Positions 1-11,956 are shown, counted from the first letter of the stretch. The stretch is 64,000 nucleotides of DNA from Toxorhynchites rutilus septentrionalis (GCF_029784135.1 NC_073744.1:105357266-105421265), one strand, 5' to 3'. A program made the numbers and translations. Notes: generated by a model not told the origin, from the letters alone.

Positions 1-299
1 CCGTACGTTTGCTAAAAATGATTCGCTTGGCGGCGGCAGCGCTAATTCGGTTTACTTGGTTTGTCGTCGGCTGTTCTTGATATTCTCGGGAAATTACAAT
101 CTGTTAAGTTTTACCAATCTCATAGTTCTAATAAGTTCTCGACTCTGTTCCCTCACTGTCATGAAATTTTGAAGTATATTATAGATACATTTAATGAAAT
201 TTATCATTCATCGTGAAGAATCGTATTGTCTGTTTCGTCTGAAATGATTTCAGGGCAAAAGTACTTATGCAATCATGAAAAACGCTGACGTATACAATT
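1..299. other. flanking DNA, nothing recognised
   Basis: No convincing coding, RNA or repeat structure is seen. It borders the poly(A) end of LINE A, whose 3-prime tail reads as a T-rich run starting near 299 on this strand. Confidence 0.4.
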
Positions 300-683
300 T
301 TTTTTTTATTTATTTTTTATTAAATCGTTTATTTTTACAGGCTCAGTTACATAAGTTTAAAGGAGCCAAACTCCTGACTGTATTGTTGCAAGTATATATA
401 AACATTTTTCCTTAATTCTAATGTTAATGGTGTAGAAAACCGATTACTCGCGGTCTACTCGAGTTTAGAAGGGTGACATATTTTCTTCAGGAAAAGGAAG
501 GGATAAAAGGATATGTTGACAATGTTCATTCTCACATTCACACTCACATTCATTACACTCAATTCTTAAGCCTATCTTATATCTAATATGTTTTTACATT
601 TCACCTTATTCTATTGTTAATAAGAAGGGATTTGATTTCTCGCGAAGGAAAAGGAAAAGGAGAATATAAGGATATAAGGACAA

Positions 684-2119
684 TCAGACACGAAGATCGA
701 TAACTTTTAGGAAGACATATATTTGGGACATGTAATCAAGGTCTAAACCAGCCAACACCTCTCTCACCGGCACATTGGGATGCCTTCCTCTAGCCCGAAG
801 AGAGTTTTCTAAATTCGATCTGGCAACAAGATACTCCTCGCACGACCAAACAACGTGTTCGACGTCGTGGTAACCTTAGCCGCAGGCACAGATATTGCTG
901 TCGGCAAGATCAAAACGAAAGAGTAGCGCGTTTAACGAACAGTGATTGGACATGAGTCGGGAGAAGGTGCGAATAAAGTCCCGACTCAAGTCCAGACTTT
1001 TGAACCATGGTTTGAGGCTAACCTTAGGGATAATTGAGTGGAGCCACCGGCCCAATTCATTTTCGTTCCATTTGCGTTGCCAGTTAACGATGGTATTTTT
1101 ACGAACTAAAGAATAAAATTCATTGAAGGCGATTTGACGCTGATAAATTTCGCCTTCAATTGCACCTACCTTTGCTAATGAGTCAGCCCTCTCATTACCC
1201 GGAATTGAGCAATGTGAAGGGACCCAGATAAAGGTAATGACATAACAGCGTCTGGTTAAAGCACTCAAAATTTCTCGTATTCTCTCAAGGAAGTACGGCG
1301 AGTGCTTTTCCGGCCTCACTGAACGGATAGCTTCGACAGAGCTAAGACTATCCGTTACAATGTAATAGTGTTCAACAGGTCGTGAGGCGACGCTGTCCAG
1401 CGCCCAGTGTATTGCTGCCAATTCAGCAATATACACTGAGCAAGGATTCTGAAGACTGTGGGAGGTGCTAAAAAATTCGTTGAACACTCCAAATCCTGTG
1501 GACTCATTCATAGAGGACCCATCAGTGAAGTACATATTATCACAATTGATACGCCCATACTTTGCATTGAAGATCGTAGGAACGATCCCCGATCGATGAT
1601 AATCTGGAATCCCATGGATTTTCTCCTTCATGAACAGATAAAAAAATACAGAGGAATTGATGTAGTCAGGAAAACAAACACGGTTGGGAATATACAAAGA
1701 AGGATCAACCTGCATGGAGATGAATTCATGATATGAAGTCATGAATCCAGAATGAAAATTTAGACCGATCAGCTGCTCAAAATTTCCGATCACCAATGGG
1801 TTCATAACCTTACACCGGATGAGGAACCGAAGAGATATTAAATTGAAGCGATCTTTTAGTGGGAGTACGCCTGCCAAAACCTCGAGGCTCATGGTATGCG
1901 TTGAGGGCATACATCCCAACGCAATACGGAGACAAAGATACTGAATTCGCTCGAGTTTAATGAGGTGTGTTTTGGCAGCTGATTGAAAACAGAAACTGCC
2001 ATACTCCATCACTGAGAGAATAGTTGTTCGATACAACATAATAAGATCTTCGGGATTGGCTCCCCACCAGGTGCCGGTAATTGTACGGAGAAAGTTTATT
2101 CTTTGTTGACATTTTTTAC
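684..2119 (-). pseudogene. LINE A ORF2, C-terminal part (RT thumb, RNase H, Cys/His tail)
   Basis: This is the continuation of the LINE A polyprotein in a different frame from the upstream part. The RNase H core is visible: FTDGSSM (first Asp), AELAAIHWAL (Glu), VTDSLSS (Asp) and VPSHCSIPGNERAD (final His/Asp region). The frame reaches CACG and hits a TAA at 876-878. After that the same frame continues as GYHDVEHVVWSC, completing a Cys/His motif, and stops at 684. The TAA is therefore a nonsense mutation rather than the natural end. The RNase H domain would remove RNA during target-primed reverse transcription. Assignment to this class is secure; the exact clade is less so. Confidence 0.8.
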
Positions 2120-4348
2120 TCAGATACCTAATATGGGCCCCCCAAGTACAAGATACTTGAATGACATAGCATGAGTGATCGATTTACCCAAAAGTTGAAG
2201 CTTTGGTTTTGCTGGTCTATGCTTCCTAGAAAAAACCACAATCTCTGTTTTCTCCGTGGAGAACTCGATCCCTAGCCCAATGGCCCAGGTTGAAAAATTG
2301 TTCAAAGTATCTTGTAAGGGTCCTTGCAGGTCGGATTCGTTTGATCCTACGACAGACACCACTCCATCATCTGCAAGTTGTCTTAGGCTGCAATTTTGTG
2401 TAAGGCAATTGTCGATGTCGCTTACATAGAAGTTGTACAAAAGGGGGCTTAAACATGAGCCCTGGGGGAGGCCCATGTAAGAGAACCGACTTACTGCCGA
2501 ATCTCCGTGAGAAAAGTTCAAATGTTTCTCACAAAGCAAGTTATATAACATATTATTCAATAGAGGCGGCAGACCCCGAGAGTGTAATTTGTCTGACAAA
2601 ACCTCTATTGAAACAGAATCAAAGGCCCCCTTTATGTCCAAGAATACTGAAGCCATTTGTTTTTTTCCGGCGTAAGCCATTTGAATTTCTGAAGAAAGCA
2701 ACGCAAGACAATCATTCGTCCCCTTGCCCCTGCGGAACCCATATTGTGTATCTGAGAGTAAGCCATTCGTTTCAACCCAACGATCAAGGCGAAACAAGAT
2801 AATTTTCTCCAACAATTTCCGTATACAAGACAGCATTGCTATTGGGCGGTACGAATTGAAGTCGGACGCGGGCTTTCCGGGTTTTTGAATAGCTATAACT
2901 CGTACTTGTCTCCAATCATCTGGAACAATATTATGCTCCATAAACCGATTGAATAAATTCAACAAGCGATGTTTCGCCACATCAGGGAGGTTTTTCAGTA
3001 AGTTGAACTTAATTCTATCCGATCCCGGCGCAGAATTGTTACATGAAAGGAGAGCAAGAGAGAATTCTACCATCGAAAACTCGGAATCAAGATCGCACCT
3101 ATCTTGTGAAATATCTCGAACAATTTTTTGTACAGGAACGGAATCGGGACATACCTTCCGTGCAAAATTTAAAATCCATCGATGTGAATATTCCTCGCTT
3201 TCATTCGTTGAAGAGCGATTTCTCATGTTTCGAGCCACTTTCCATAATTTTTTCATTGACGTTTCTCGTGACAGACCTCCCACGAAATTTCGCCAATAAG
3301 CACGTTTTTTCCCTATGATCAAGTTTTTAAATTGATTTTCAAGGGATAAATACGTTTGTAAATTCTCAATGGTTCCACTTTTCCGAAAAGCTGTAAATGC
3401 ATTCGATTTATCCTGATAAAGCTTGGAACATTGGCTATCCCACCATGGATTGGGAGGCCTTCGACGAATAGTGGAACCTGGGTGGATGGGTTTCGTTTGA
3501 GCGCGAACCGCGCTGTCATAGATCAAACGAGAAAGGAAGTTATACTCCTCCAATGGAGGTAAAGCATCTTTGGAATTGATGGCTAGAGCAATCGCGTCCG
3601 CATATATTTTCCAGTCGATGTGTCTTGTGAGGTCATATGCCATGTTCATAGATTCAGAAGAATTCGACCCAATGGTGATGGAAATTTCGATTGGCAAGTG
3701 ATCACTACCGTTGGGATCCTGGATGACATTCCACTTGCAATCTAACGATAGTGAATTCGAGCAAAGCGAAAGGTCAAGAGCACTTGGGTTAGCAGGAGGT
3801 TTAGGTACACGTGTTGTTTCCCCAGTGTTCAAAACGGTCATATTGAAGCTGTTACAAAGGTCATATATCAACGATGAACGATTGTCGTAGTACTGTTCCC
3901 CCCAGGCAGTTCCGTGAGTGTTGAAGTCTCCCAAGATCAATCGTGGCTCAGGAAGGAGTGAGCACATGTCAACAAGTTGCTTGCGGCTAACCGCAGATCT
4001 CGGAGGCCAATACAAGCTGACTATACAAAGGTCTTTGCCTCTGATGTTTGTATGACAGGCAACAGCTTCGATCCCTCCAATAGGTGGAAGGTCAATTCTA
4101 AAAAAAGAGTGACACTTATTGATCCCCAATAGTATCCCTCCGTATCTGTCATCGCGGTCCAAGCGTATTATATTAAAATCGTGGAAAGAGAGATCATTTT
4201 GAGAAGAGAGCCAGGTTTCGGACAGTGCAAAAACATCACAATTGACTTTATGAATTAGAAATTTGAATGTATCCAATTTAGGGATAAGACTACGACAATT
4301 CCACTGTAAAACAGTGATATCTCCGACCTCTCTATTTAAATTAGACAT
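2120..4348 (-). pseudogene. LINE A ORF2, endonuclease and reverse transcriptase
   Basis: The N-terminal endonuclease shows LQWNCRSL, ETWLSS, GDFNTHG and SDHLPIEI, the metal-binding and catalytic blocks of the APE-type fold. The reverse transcriptase follows with FLDIKGAFDSV, GLPQGSCLSPLLYN and the catalytic LADDGVV (a variant of the usual YADD). The ATG at 4348 overlaps the end of ORF1 by 8 bases (ATGTCTAA), a common LINE arrangement for coupled translation. The frame ends early at 2120, just after FKYL, where a short deletion seems to have removed the usual residues before a WGAHIRYL block found in another frame. The protein would nick target DNA and copy the element RNA, but this copy is broken. 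Confidence 0.85.
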
Positions 4349-5909
4349 CAAGAGAGGTAATCATTGCAAGGAGGGGCCATGTTTGCATCAATTGTTGCAA
4401 AATTGTCTTCAATACTGGAAGCATTGAGATGACAATGGTTCTGATGGAGTCGGAAACATTAAAACACTTGAAGATTTGATCCAAAAGGTCAGACAACTTT
4501 ATAAATCCCGATTGGGAAGTTGAGCTGGACGGAAAAATAGGGACAGTTGGGGTTTTTGGTGTCCCCTCGAGTGCTGGGTCGTTCGAAGATGAACTATTCC
4601 CACGGAAACCAGGAGGAACCTGATTTTGCTTGTCCGCTGCACTCGATTTTTTAAGCAAGCTAACAGGGGGTATCACCGGAGGGACTTGTCCTTGAGCTTT
4701 GGGAGTGGTCACATTTTTGCGCCGGGGATTCCCTTTGGAAATAACCGTTGTGCCCCCGCTAGCTGTGTCCGCTTCTATTTCGTCAACTGGCAACGTAGCG
4801 AAAACATTATGTGTGTTGATTGGTTGTTGCTCTTGAGCCAGTGGAGAAGCGCCCTTCAAAATTTCCGCAAAAGTGCGCTTCGAGCGTTCCTTCAAAGAGC
4901 GCTTCTGTTTATCCCAGCGACTCTTGTAAGTTTCACAAGCTGAGAGCTCATGTGGGGATCCCCCGCAATATGGACATTTATGCTCACTCGCACTGCAGGA
5001 TTTCCCCTCATGTTGCTTTCCGCAAGTGGCACAGCGCTCCTTGTTGGCGCAATAATCTGCTGTATGACCAACTGACTTGCATTTGTTGCAAGTCATGGGC
5101 TTTGGCACGAAGAGTCGCACTGGAAGCTTTAATTTATCCACCATAACGTAGTCAGGGAGGGCGGAACCAGCAAAAGTTACTTGAAACGAGTCGGACGGCG
5201 TGAATTTTTTTTCTTCCCCATTCTGGGAAACTTTTCCTAGTTGCTGGCAGTCCAAAATTTTAATTTGCTTCAAAGGGAGCTGTTTAAATCTGCCATCTCC
5301 CTCTTTTATTATTTCGCTCGTCAGACCCGTTTCTGTAATCACCCCCGCAATTTCTACGTTATGGCAGGGCACATATACGCGATATTCTATTACAAAACGA
5401 TTGTCGACAACAATATCGTTAGCGTGCTTCCGATTAGCCACGACAACACGCAGTTTGTTCGGTCTAACCTTTCTAATTTCGACCACGGAGGAATAATATC
5501 TTGCCAGATCTTTAGAAATTTGAATGACATTTAGTGATTTTCCTTTTGGTTTGGGCCGGAAGAAAACAACCCATGGGCCAGATCCAGGTGAATCTTCTGG
5601 ATAGACCTTGACACGAGGAGAGGAAACAACTGAGGGGGAGGACGAGGTCGATTGTTGAGCGGGATCAGGAACAGTAGGGCTGGGAGGCAAGTTCGGGAGT
5701 TGATCGGAAGCGGGAGCAGGAGATTGAGGGGGTGAAGAGGAAAGGTTTGCAAATTTTCTTGAGGGGGGCTTGTTTAGGTGACTTAACTCTCCCTCTAAAG
5801 AGACATCCGAGGGGGGAACGCGTTTAAGCGACTTTCCAGCTCCCGTAGATATGGAGGGGTAGACAGTGGATTCAATCTCCATGTCAACGGTTCCTTCTTC
5901 ATCTGCCAT
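4341..5909 (-). CDS. LINE A ORF1, gag-like nucleic-acid-binding protein
   Basis: An open frame of 522 codons. Residues 1-110 are low-complexity, rich in Ser and Pro. Residues about 110-270 form a folded RNA-binding region. Three zinc knuckles follow: C274-C277-H282-C287, C293-C296-H300-C305 and C312-C315-H320-C325. A basic stretch (RWDKQKRSLKERSKR) comes next, then a Pro/Ser-rich tail. ORF1 proteins of this type package LINE RNA into ribonucleoprotein particles. The ATG at 5909 is chosen because it is the first in the frame and gives a full-length product. The frame is intact although ORF2 is not, so recent activity of the family is plausible. Confidence 0.85.
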   Translation of the reverse strand: MADEEGTVDMEIESTVYPSISTGAGKSLKRVPPSDVSLEGELSHLNKPPSRKFANLSSSPPQSPAPASDQLPNLPPSPTVPDPAQQSTSSSPSVVSSPRVKVYPEDSPGSGPWVVFFRPKPKGKSLNVIQISKDLARYYSSVVEIRKVRPNKLRVVVANRKHANDIVVDNRFVIEYRVYVPCHNVEIAGVITETGLTSEIIKEGDGRFKQLPLKQIKILDCQQLGKVSQNGEEKKFTPSDSFQVTFAGSALPDYVMVDKLKLPVRLFVPKPMTCNKCKSVGHTADYCANKERCATCGKQHEGKSCSASEHKCPYCGGSPHELSACETYKSRWDKQKRSLKERSKRTFAEILKGASPLAQEQQPINTHNVFATLPVDEIEADTASGGTTVISKGNPRRKNVTTPKAQGQVPPVIPPVSLLKKSSAADKQNQVPPGFRGNSSSSNDPALEGTPKTPTVPIFPSSSTSQSGFIKLSDLLDQIFKCFNVSDSIRTIVISMLPVLKTILQQLMQTWPLLAMITSLDV

Positions 5910-6430
5910 TTAATGTGGCAGATGTACACTTTTTAGTTAATTTTTCAAATTTTTTTTTGTTTTTTTTTCTTAACCTAATAAAATTATTTATACTTATAAT
6001 GCACACCACACCAGTGCGGATAATCTCCAACGCGTATCAATCCTTCGGTGCAGCTGAACCGGTGTATCGCACCACAGCACGATAATGGTGTCGATGACGA
6101 GAGGCGATAAATTCACCAGCACACAGCACACAGCGCCCGCGCTGCAGGCCTTCTTCCTCCTGCTTGTTGTGTCCGCTTCGATGCAATCCAGTTACAATCT
6201 AGGGAATCCCGTTATTGCGCACAATCACTTGACCAGTCACGAGAATAACGGTATCACTTCAACGATACACGATCACGAAATATATGCGTCCGGCGGCTTC
6301 GAACTTAGGAAGACGAATGTACAATTTATTGTTACCAAACAAAACACCAACAGAATGCAAAAGATACTGAAATACTGTCGTCGGCTACTGAGCGATACTA
6401 TGCTCACGACATCACTGCAATGCGACCTAT

Positions 6431-6506
6431 TTTGCGCACGTAATCACTGTGGTGACACCGGCAGTTAGGCGCTAGTTTGCGCACATAACCACTGTGGTTA
6501 CGCCGG
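6431..6506. repeat. two 45-bp-spaced copies of a GCGCAC...CACTGTGGT motif
   Basis: TTTGCGCACGTAATCACTGT at 6431 recurs as TTTGCGCACATAACCACTGT at 6476, each followed by GGT(G/T)AC(A/G)CCGG. It lies upstream of LINE A and could be a remnant of a repeated 5-prime leader or an independent tandem repeat. Confidence 0.5.
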
Positions 6507-6863
6507 ACGACAAAGTGTTAATGAATTACTCAAAAAATAGATCTAACGTCATGTGTATTGATATAAACTAAATATAAAAACTTTTAATGTATTAGAAATA
6601 TGATAACTAAACTATGTAATACGATGATTAAAATATCTTTGATGTGATAAATAGAGATCTCATTTTTCAAAAACCTGTGAAATATTGTTGTATCCAAAAA
6701 GTCTGCAACAAAAATAAAAAGTATTTTACAGATATGTCTGTAAATTTACAAACATATCTGTTAATCTGGCATCTCTGATGATCTGAGAATTTATTGCAAG
6801 AAATCGCTTGAAAAAATCCATAAATTTGCTTGAAAATGAAGTGGATTGAGTCCGCACCACTTA

Positions 6864-8154
6864 AGGCCCATTTATACGTTGCTAGTAGCTGACTTGACAA
6901 TGAGCAGCTACTGACCCGGTGGACTCGCTTGACAATTGGTTGACTCGCCTTGTCCGTTCACACAGTGTGAGCTGCTGGCGAGAAACTAGATACTACGGCA
7001 CGGGTTTACCAGGGATGCCAGGCGACTTTTCAAATGTCCATCAAATAGTCAGAAACAGCAATCAGGTCCGAATTTGTCAAATGATTGGTCCAAAATCGAC
7101 TTCTTTATTGGCAGTTTTCATCTTAGGTTTTCAGTTGAATGTATCATCACACAATTTTATAGCAAAACAAACGCTGATCGTGTTTAAAAATACATACTTT
7201 GTGCTGAATTTCTTTGAACTGAAGGTACTATCCGAAAAAGCAGAAAGAGAAAAGGATTCGGGCCAGGAATTAGATGCAAAGAAAAGGAGCAACAAATACA
7301 ATATTGAAGGAACTCTACGATGAGGATCCCCGAGATTACAGAGCAGTGTTGATAATAACACCTGAACAAGTGAAAAAACTGTTGGATTTAATTGCTCCAC
7401 GAATACAACGCCAAGATACAGTCATGAGGGATGCTGTACCTGCAAGAGTTAAATTAGAAATGACATTGATGTGCCTTTGTTTTGGAATATCGTTGGGATT
7501 GTTGTCGATATTTTTTAGAATCTCGAAAACATCCATAGCTCAGATAATTCCGAAAGGATGTGATGTTATAAATGGTAGTCTAAAAGATTTTTTTTTTAAT
7601 TTTATTTATTTTGTGAAATGAAAATGATAGTCGATTTGCAGGTGCAATAAATACGCTTCAAAAATTTTAATAATGAATGAAAATGTACTTTTTTAAATCG
7701 AATATGTATTCTGTTTCTTAGAACAATACTTTTTTTTGTAAGTTGTGATCTGATAATGATTCTATATTAGAGATTCTCAAGAAAACTATCTCAAAAAGAA
7801 AGCGTGCCCCGCCAGCGTGCAAAACGAAATAACAATTATTTCGTTTAGAAACTATGAGGGTTTTATTTGTTTTTCCAATAATTTTCAAGTCTATAAATAT
7901 CTTCACATATTTTCAAATATCTTAAAAATTGAGACATTTCATTACATTTGGCATCACTGATTCGAACGCTAAATTCTGTTTTTGACGTTGTGAAGCATGC
8001 AAGTGCGAGTAAATTCAAAAAACTTTGAAGTAGCTCGCACGCCGGATCACACATGACAATAACTGGCATGATGTGTTCACACGGTGTGAGTAGCTGCACT
8101 GCAGTAACTGACTAGACCGACTCGTATGCTTACTCGCACCGTCTGAACCCGGCT
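6864..8154 (+). mobile_element. degenerate PIF/Harbinger DNA transposon
   Basis: The left end AGGCCCATTTATACG and the inverted right end AGCCGGGTTCAGACG form imperfect terminal inverted repeats. They are flanked by a TTA trinucleotide on both sides (6861-6863 and 8155-8157), the target duplication expected of this superfamily. Inside, 7274-7621 encodes the N-terminal part of a Harbinger-type nuclease. The catalytic region is missing, so this is a deleted copy. Confidence 0.7.
7274..7621 (+). pseudogene. Harbinger-type transposase fragment
   Basis: About 115 codons resembling the start of the DDE_Tnp_4 nuclease of PIF/Harbinger elements: ILKELYDEDPRDYRAV, then FLxLLxxIxPxIxxxDT-like spacing (VKKLLDLIAPRIQRQDTVM), then the helix-turn-helix-like block ARVKLEMTLMCLCFGIS and FRISKTSIAQIIP. 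The frame runs into T-rich sequence and stops before any acidic catalytic residue. The element ends support the identification. Confidence 0.6.
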
Positions 8155-8443
8155 TTAGTTATACAGTGTCTCGCATATCTTCCCACTCTACATTCTTGTG
8201 CCATAACGGTACAAGAAAATATTGTCGACATCGGTACCGATATCGTGCCATTTTGTAATGATTTTATCAATCTATCCTTCGTACTTGACAATCAATAACG
8301 AACCAAAGCAGCGCCAATCTGGCACCGCGTGGTACCGAGTGCAGCGCAGCTTGGCTCTCATTATGGCTTCGTTCGTGTTCAAGAAAGTGTAAATAAAAAA
8401 TGAAGAAAGAGAGCGTTGTTCACAAACAATAATTTTATTACTC

Positions 8444-9480
8444 AATCTCTATACACTCTGTCCAACTTCTATAAGACCAGGTTGCTGCTTGCTGCTTTGT
8501 GTTATTATAAACAAACAATACTTCAATTTATATTCTAGTGTGTAGGTATTGGTGACTACCATACATTGCATGATTTTCATAAGTGTGTGTACAAGCGCTG
8601 AGCGTGAACGAATGTTTTTGTATTTTTCAAATGTCAAGTTTCTATAAGACCAGTTACATTTTCTGTTGTTTATGTTGTTTTGATCAATAAGATTGGTAAA
8701 TGCAGAAAAGAAAAGTACTCACGGAGAGAGAAGAAAGACAAATCGACGCATTTTACCAAGAAAATGTTGGTATCAGAGAAATTACTCGTCGGATTTGACG
8801 ATCTCATCAAGTAGTACTCAATTACTTGGCGGATCCTCAAGGATACGGTAAGAAGAAGAGAGCTCCACGTAAATCGAAGCTCTCTGACCGGGATAAACGG
8901 GAAATAGCTAGAACAGCTTCAAATACATCAAAATCGCTTATGCAAATGAAGCAATATTTCAATTTAAATGTGACTCAGGTGACAATTCGTCAAGTTTTGG
9001 TAAAAAATCCTCACATAAAAAGGGCTTGAAAGGTTAAAGCTCCTAATCTTACACCGTCTCACATCGGAAGAAATCTAAGTTTTGCCAAATCTCACATGAA
9101 CCGACAGTGAGACATGGTATGTTATGCCAAAGAATGTTTCCAAAATAATACGTTTTGCTATATACCATAACAAAAAGTTTATTAATGTTTAGATTATCTT
9201 CGCTGACGAAAAGAAAGTTCAATTTGGATGGTCCTGACGGTTTCAACGGGTACTAGTGTGATTTACGGAAGAAGGAACAGTATTTTTAACCAAGAATTTT
9301 GGTGGCGGCTCGTGCATGGTTTGAGCGGAATTCTGTGTAACCGGAAAACTAGAAAGAATTTTTTATTTCTGAGTTCCTCGAAGCTTCTCGTTTCTTTTTA
9401 CGTGAGTTTAGCTCAAAGCTGGAAAGTTTATTTACAATATTCAGTACAAAGTTCAGGTTAAATCAATAAATTGTTCTCAC
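8444..9480 (+). mobile_element. Tc1-like transposon relic
   Basis: A transposase-like frame begins at ATG 8700 (MQKRKVLTEREERQIDAFY) and continues with stops and frameshifts to about 9470. Upstream, CTTCTATAAGACCAG at 8466-8480 recurs as TTCTATAAGACCAG at 8640-8653. Two direct repeats in one end are typical of IR/DR-type Tc1 elements. No matching right terminus was found, so the 3-prime end appears truncated. Confidence 0.6.
8700..9470 (+). pseudogene. Tc1-like transposase, multiply disrupted
   Basis: The N-terminal paired-like helix-turn-helix is recognisable (GIREITRRI, then KLSDRDKREIARTASN and VTQVTIRQVL). Further on are the Tc1 features SFAKSHM, a DEKKFNLDGPDGF-like motif around 9195-9245 (one Asp of the DDE triad) and WWRLVHGLSGI at about 9300. 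Frames change at least three times and several stops intervene, so it cannot encode an enzyme. Confidence 0.65.
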
Positions 9481-9779
9481 AATTAGTCTCATTATTAGTT
9501 CATACATTCTCTATAGGTTTCCAAATTGAATCTAAATTCTAGCTGATTTTGTCTGAAATCTACTGTAAGTTTAGTTTTTCAATAATTAGACAGATCGATT
9601 AATTTCACCTCATAAGATTGGAATTCACGGTTTTATCAAATAATAACAATACGATATTTTGATTTGTTGCTCTTATCGCTATCTACTGACAATTCTTCTC
9701 ATATGATATCTACGTCTACGTTTTGCTGTATTTACTTTATGGCTGTACAAGGGGTCTTTGAGCGGAATGTTTCACCGCA

Positions 9780-10110
9780 ACATTCACCCCCTCGTGACGC
9801 TCGACCATGGTTCGAGGGCACCATCTCTGCCAATCTCTGCTTCGACTGCATCGTCTTTACGGCCTCCTGCCTCAACACTATCTTCTCCACGAACATCGTG
9901 AACTGCGAGCTTACAGACGGGCCTCTGCATAATTTCGCCAGATGTCTCCACGTCTGCCCGCCGAACCACTCCATCTTTCCTTGGATACACGATCTCGGAT
10001 CGACTGATTGCGAATTTTTTCGTCCACTATCAAGACCAGTGCGTTCTTTTTGACCGCTGGGACGTCTTGGAACCATTTCGACGAAGTTTGTCGGGTCAGC
10101 TAGTCTATAA
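9780..10110 (-). pseudogene. BEL/Pao polyprotein C-terminal fragment
   Basis: On the minus strand, LVLIVDEKIRNQSIRDR and, after a frameshift, VYPRKDGVVRRADVETSG and RPVCKLAV match the tail of BEL/Pao integrases (LVLI.DE...W..GRV..V.PG.DG..R.V.V.T..G...RP..KL). The same tail is intact in the BEL element at 50740-50930, which supports the assignment. No flanking LTR is visible. Confidence 0.6.
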
Positions 10111-10444
10111 AAAAAAATCTGGCTGCTCTAGAAATATTTTTCTGATTTTTGCATAACCAAAGGCGCAATGAAGTGAGTTAACAAGGCAGCGGAAAACAGT
10201 GTTTTTGGGGTTAACGAACGGTGGCAACTATATTGCCATAAATTCATTCAGTTGCCTAGTTTTCACGGTCTTATGAAGAGTTAAGCTTTTCGATTACATG
10301 CGAGCGTTCTGAGCTTAGCAAGACCCTGTAACACCTATCTCCTGCTATCCACTTCCTGCATAATTCTATATTAACAACTGGCCTATAACAATTGCGGATC
10401 GAAGGAACGGCTCTGGTCATCGTATGAATCGACTCAGAGTCTCA

Positions 10445-10920
10445 TACTTATGACAGACATACAGCTGTACTAGCGTTGTACTTAGAAAATTGTATGTCTG
10501 TCACCATGTACAGCGCTAGAACCATGCAAGCAACTCGGTACAATCGCTGTACCTGTACCGACCTATTTTTCCGCTGTACATGGCTACAGTTGTACTGTGC
10601 GCAGCGCCATAGACGGTTAGTGGTGGGTAGAATGAACAAAACGAATCAAAACATTTGGTATACATTCTTTTCATTGACTTTCTCTTGAGTTAATAATTCA
10701 GATTGGAAACGTATTTGTTGTGTCCGATAGTTTAGACGCTAAATAAAAACCTTTTTCATTGAAATATTGGGTAAAATACAATGCAATAAATTCAAACTTC
10801 TGATTGTCAGTTTGACAAGCGGTACAATGTACAACCAAAGTATGTGTGTCATGCTATCGTGGTACCTGTACAACGCTGTACACGTACAGCGCTAGTACAG
10901 TTGTATGTCTGTCCATGGTA
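10445..10920. mobile_element. 476-bp MITE, copy 1 (TCA target duplication)
   Basis: Ends TACTTATGACAGACATAC and ...TATGTCTGTCCATGGTA are near-inverted, and TCA flanks both sides (10442-10444 and 10921-10923). The interior is rich in GTACAGCG-type inverted motifs and has no coding capacity. Copies 2 and 3 lie at 24063-24545 and 56331-56730. The 3-bp duplication suggests mobilisation by a PIF/Harbinger-type transposase. Confidence 0.75.
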
Positions 10921-11053
10921 TCAGACTCAGAGATATTCGAGGAATTCGAAACGAAAGGGGTGTAAGTTACATCATCGATTTCTCTACATTGACTCTCTCT
11001 TTTTTGCCATAACTTAGTTGTAAACACATTCCCAGATGTATTTGACATTGTAG

Positions 11054-11956
11054 AAGATAGGTCAGAACCGAGATGAAAAATAGAAGGTGGGAAGATTCAC
11101 GGGTTTTGCTTGTGTTAAACTTTGATTGTATTAGTAGCCAGGAAGATAAGAAATTCACACATCAGGCATAACAGTCAGTTACTCAAATGGTACAAAATTG
11201 AATGTGTCAACGAATAACGTTGAAAGAGGATATACAGAAAATAATTACATATTTCCAAAAAATATTTTTCGCGTTACATTCATCATTTGAAAAATAAACA
11301 GAACATGTCACGAACCAAAATGTTTCATTTTTGCTATTTCTTCTTATATCAGAATTAGTATTCTAATTTTTACTATGTTTGGATTTTAGAGCATCTTCAT
11401 GGTAGTTTATCTCTTGTTAGCAATTGTAATTCCTTTTTCCACAATTAGGGTGCTGAACACTTAATTCGTCTAAAACTAGGACGGAAGCAGAAAACTTTTC
11501 GTCTCAATTTAGGTCATATGGAGTCTATTCAATTTATTTTTCAAGTGCATTTTACGCGGAAAAAAAACTTGCTACTTTTTTTCTCATGCGCTGTAAAATG
11601 TTTTCCGCCAAAGGAAAAAACGATTTTTTAACTCTGACTTTGTTCATTTACGTTTTTGGTCGATGTAACGAGAAGTAAAATAAGATTGAAATAAAGTTTA
11701 GAACACCTCAACAATACTGAAGTTTCAGTTTCTGCTAAAATTTCAGTTGGGCCCGTATGATTTTGAACGCTAGCATTGATTTAAGAAAAAATACTAATTT
11801 GTTCATTTCATCTGTTTATTTTTACTTTTAATAACAACACTTTTCCTATGTAGTGGACTATTATAAGAAAAGTAACATACATAAACAAAATCTGTGACGT
11901 CACAGATTTAAAAATCTTCCCACCTTTAATTTTCCATCTCGGGTCAGAACCTCATC
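11054..11956. mobile_element. putative 0.9-kb inverted-repeat element
   Basis: GGTCAGAACCGAGATG...AGGTGGGAAGATT at 11060-11097 pairs with the complementary stretch at 11914-11952, about 40 bp at high identity. Beside the right repeat is the palindrome CTGTGACGTCACAG. The interior is AT-rich and non-coding. No target duplication was clear. Confidence 0.5.

Larger units (their letters stand above)
300..5998 (-). mobile_element. LINE A: RNase H-bearing non-LTR retrotransposon
   Basis: A two-ORF LINE lies on the minus strand. ORF1 is a gag-like protein with three CCHC knuckles. ORF2 runs apurinic endonuclease, reverse transcriptase, RNase H and a terminal Cys/His motif, an order typical of the I/LOA group. 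The 3-prime end is an A-rich tail at about 300-330. The 5-prime end is not sharply defined; T-rich sequence lies just upstream of ORF1, near 5950-5975. ORF2 has a deletion/frameshift near 2145 and an in-frame stop at 876, so this copy is dead. A 162-bp truncated sister copy lies at 20563-20724. Confidence 0.85.

Noticed and set aside
6085..6468. Small secreted protein of 127 residues with a hydrophobic N-terminal segment
   Set aside because: Lies in repeat-flanking DNA upstream of LINE A, has no recognisable family, and its end overlaps a tandem repeat.
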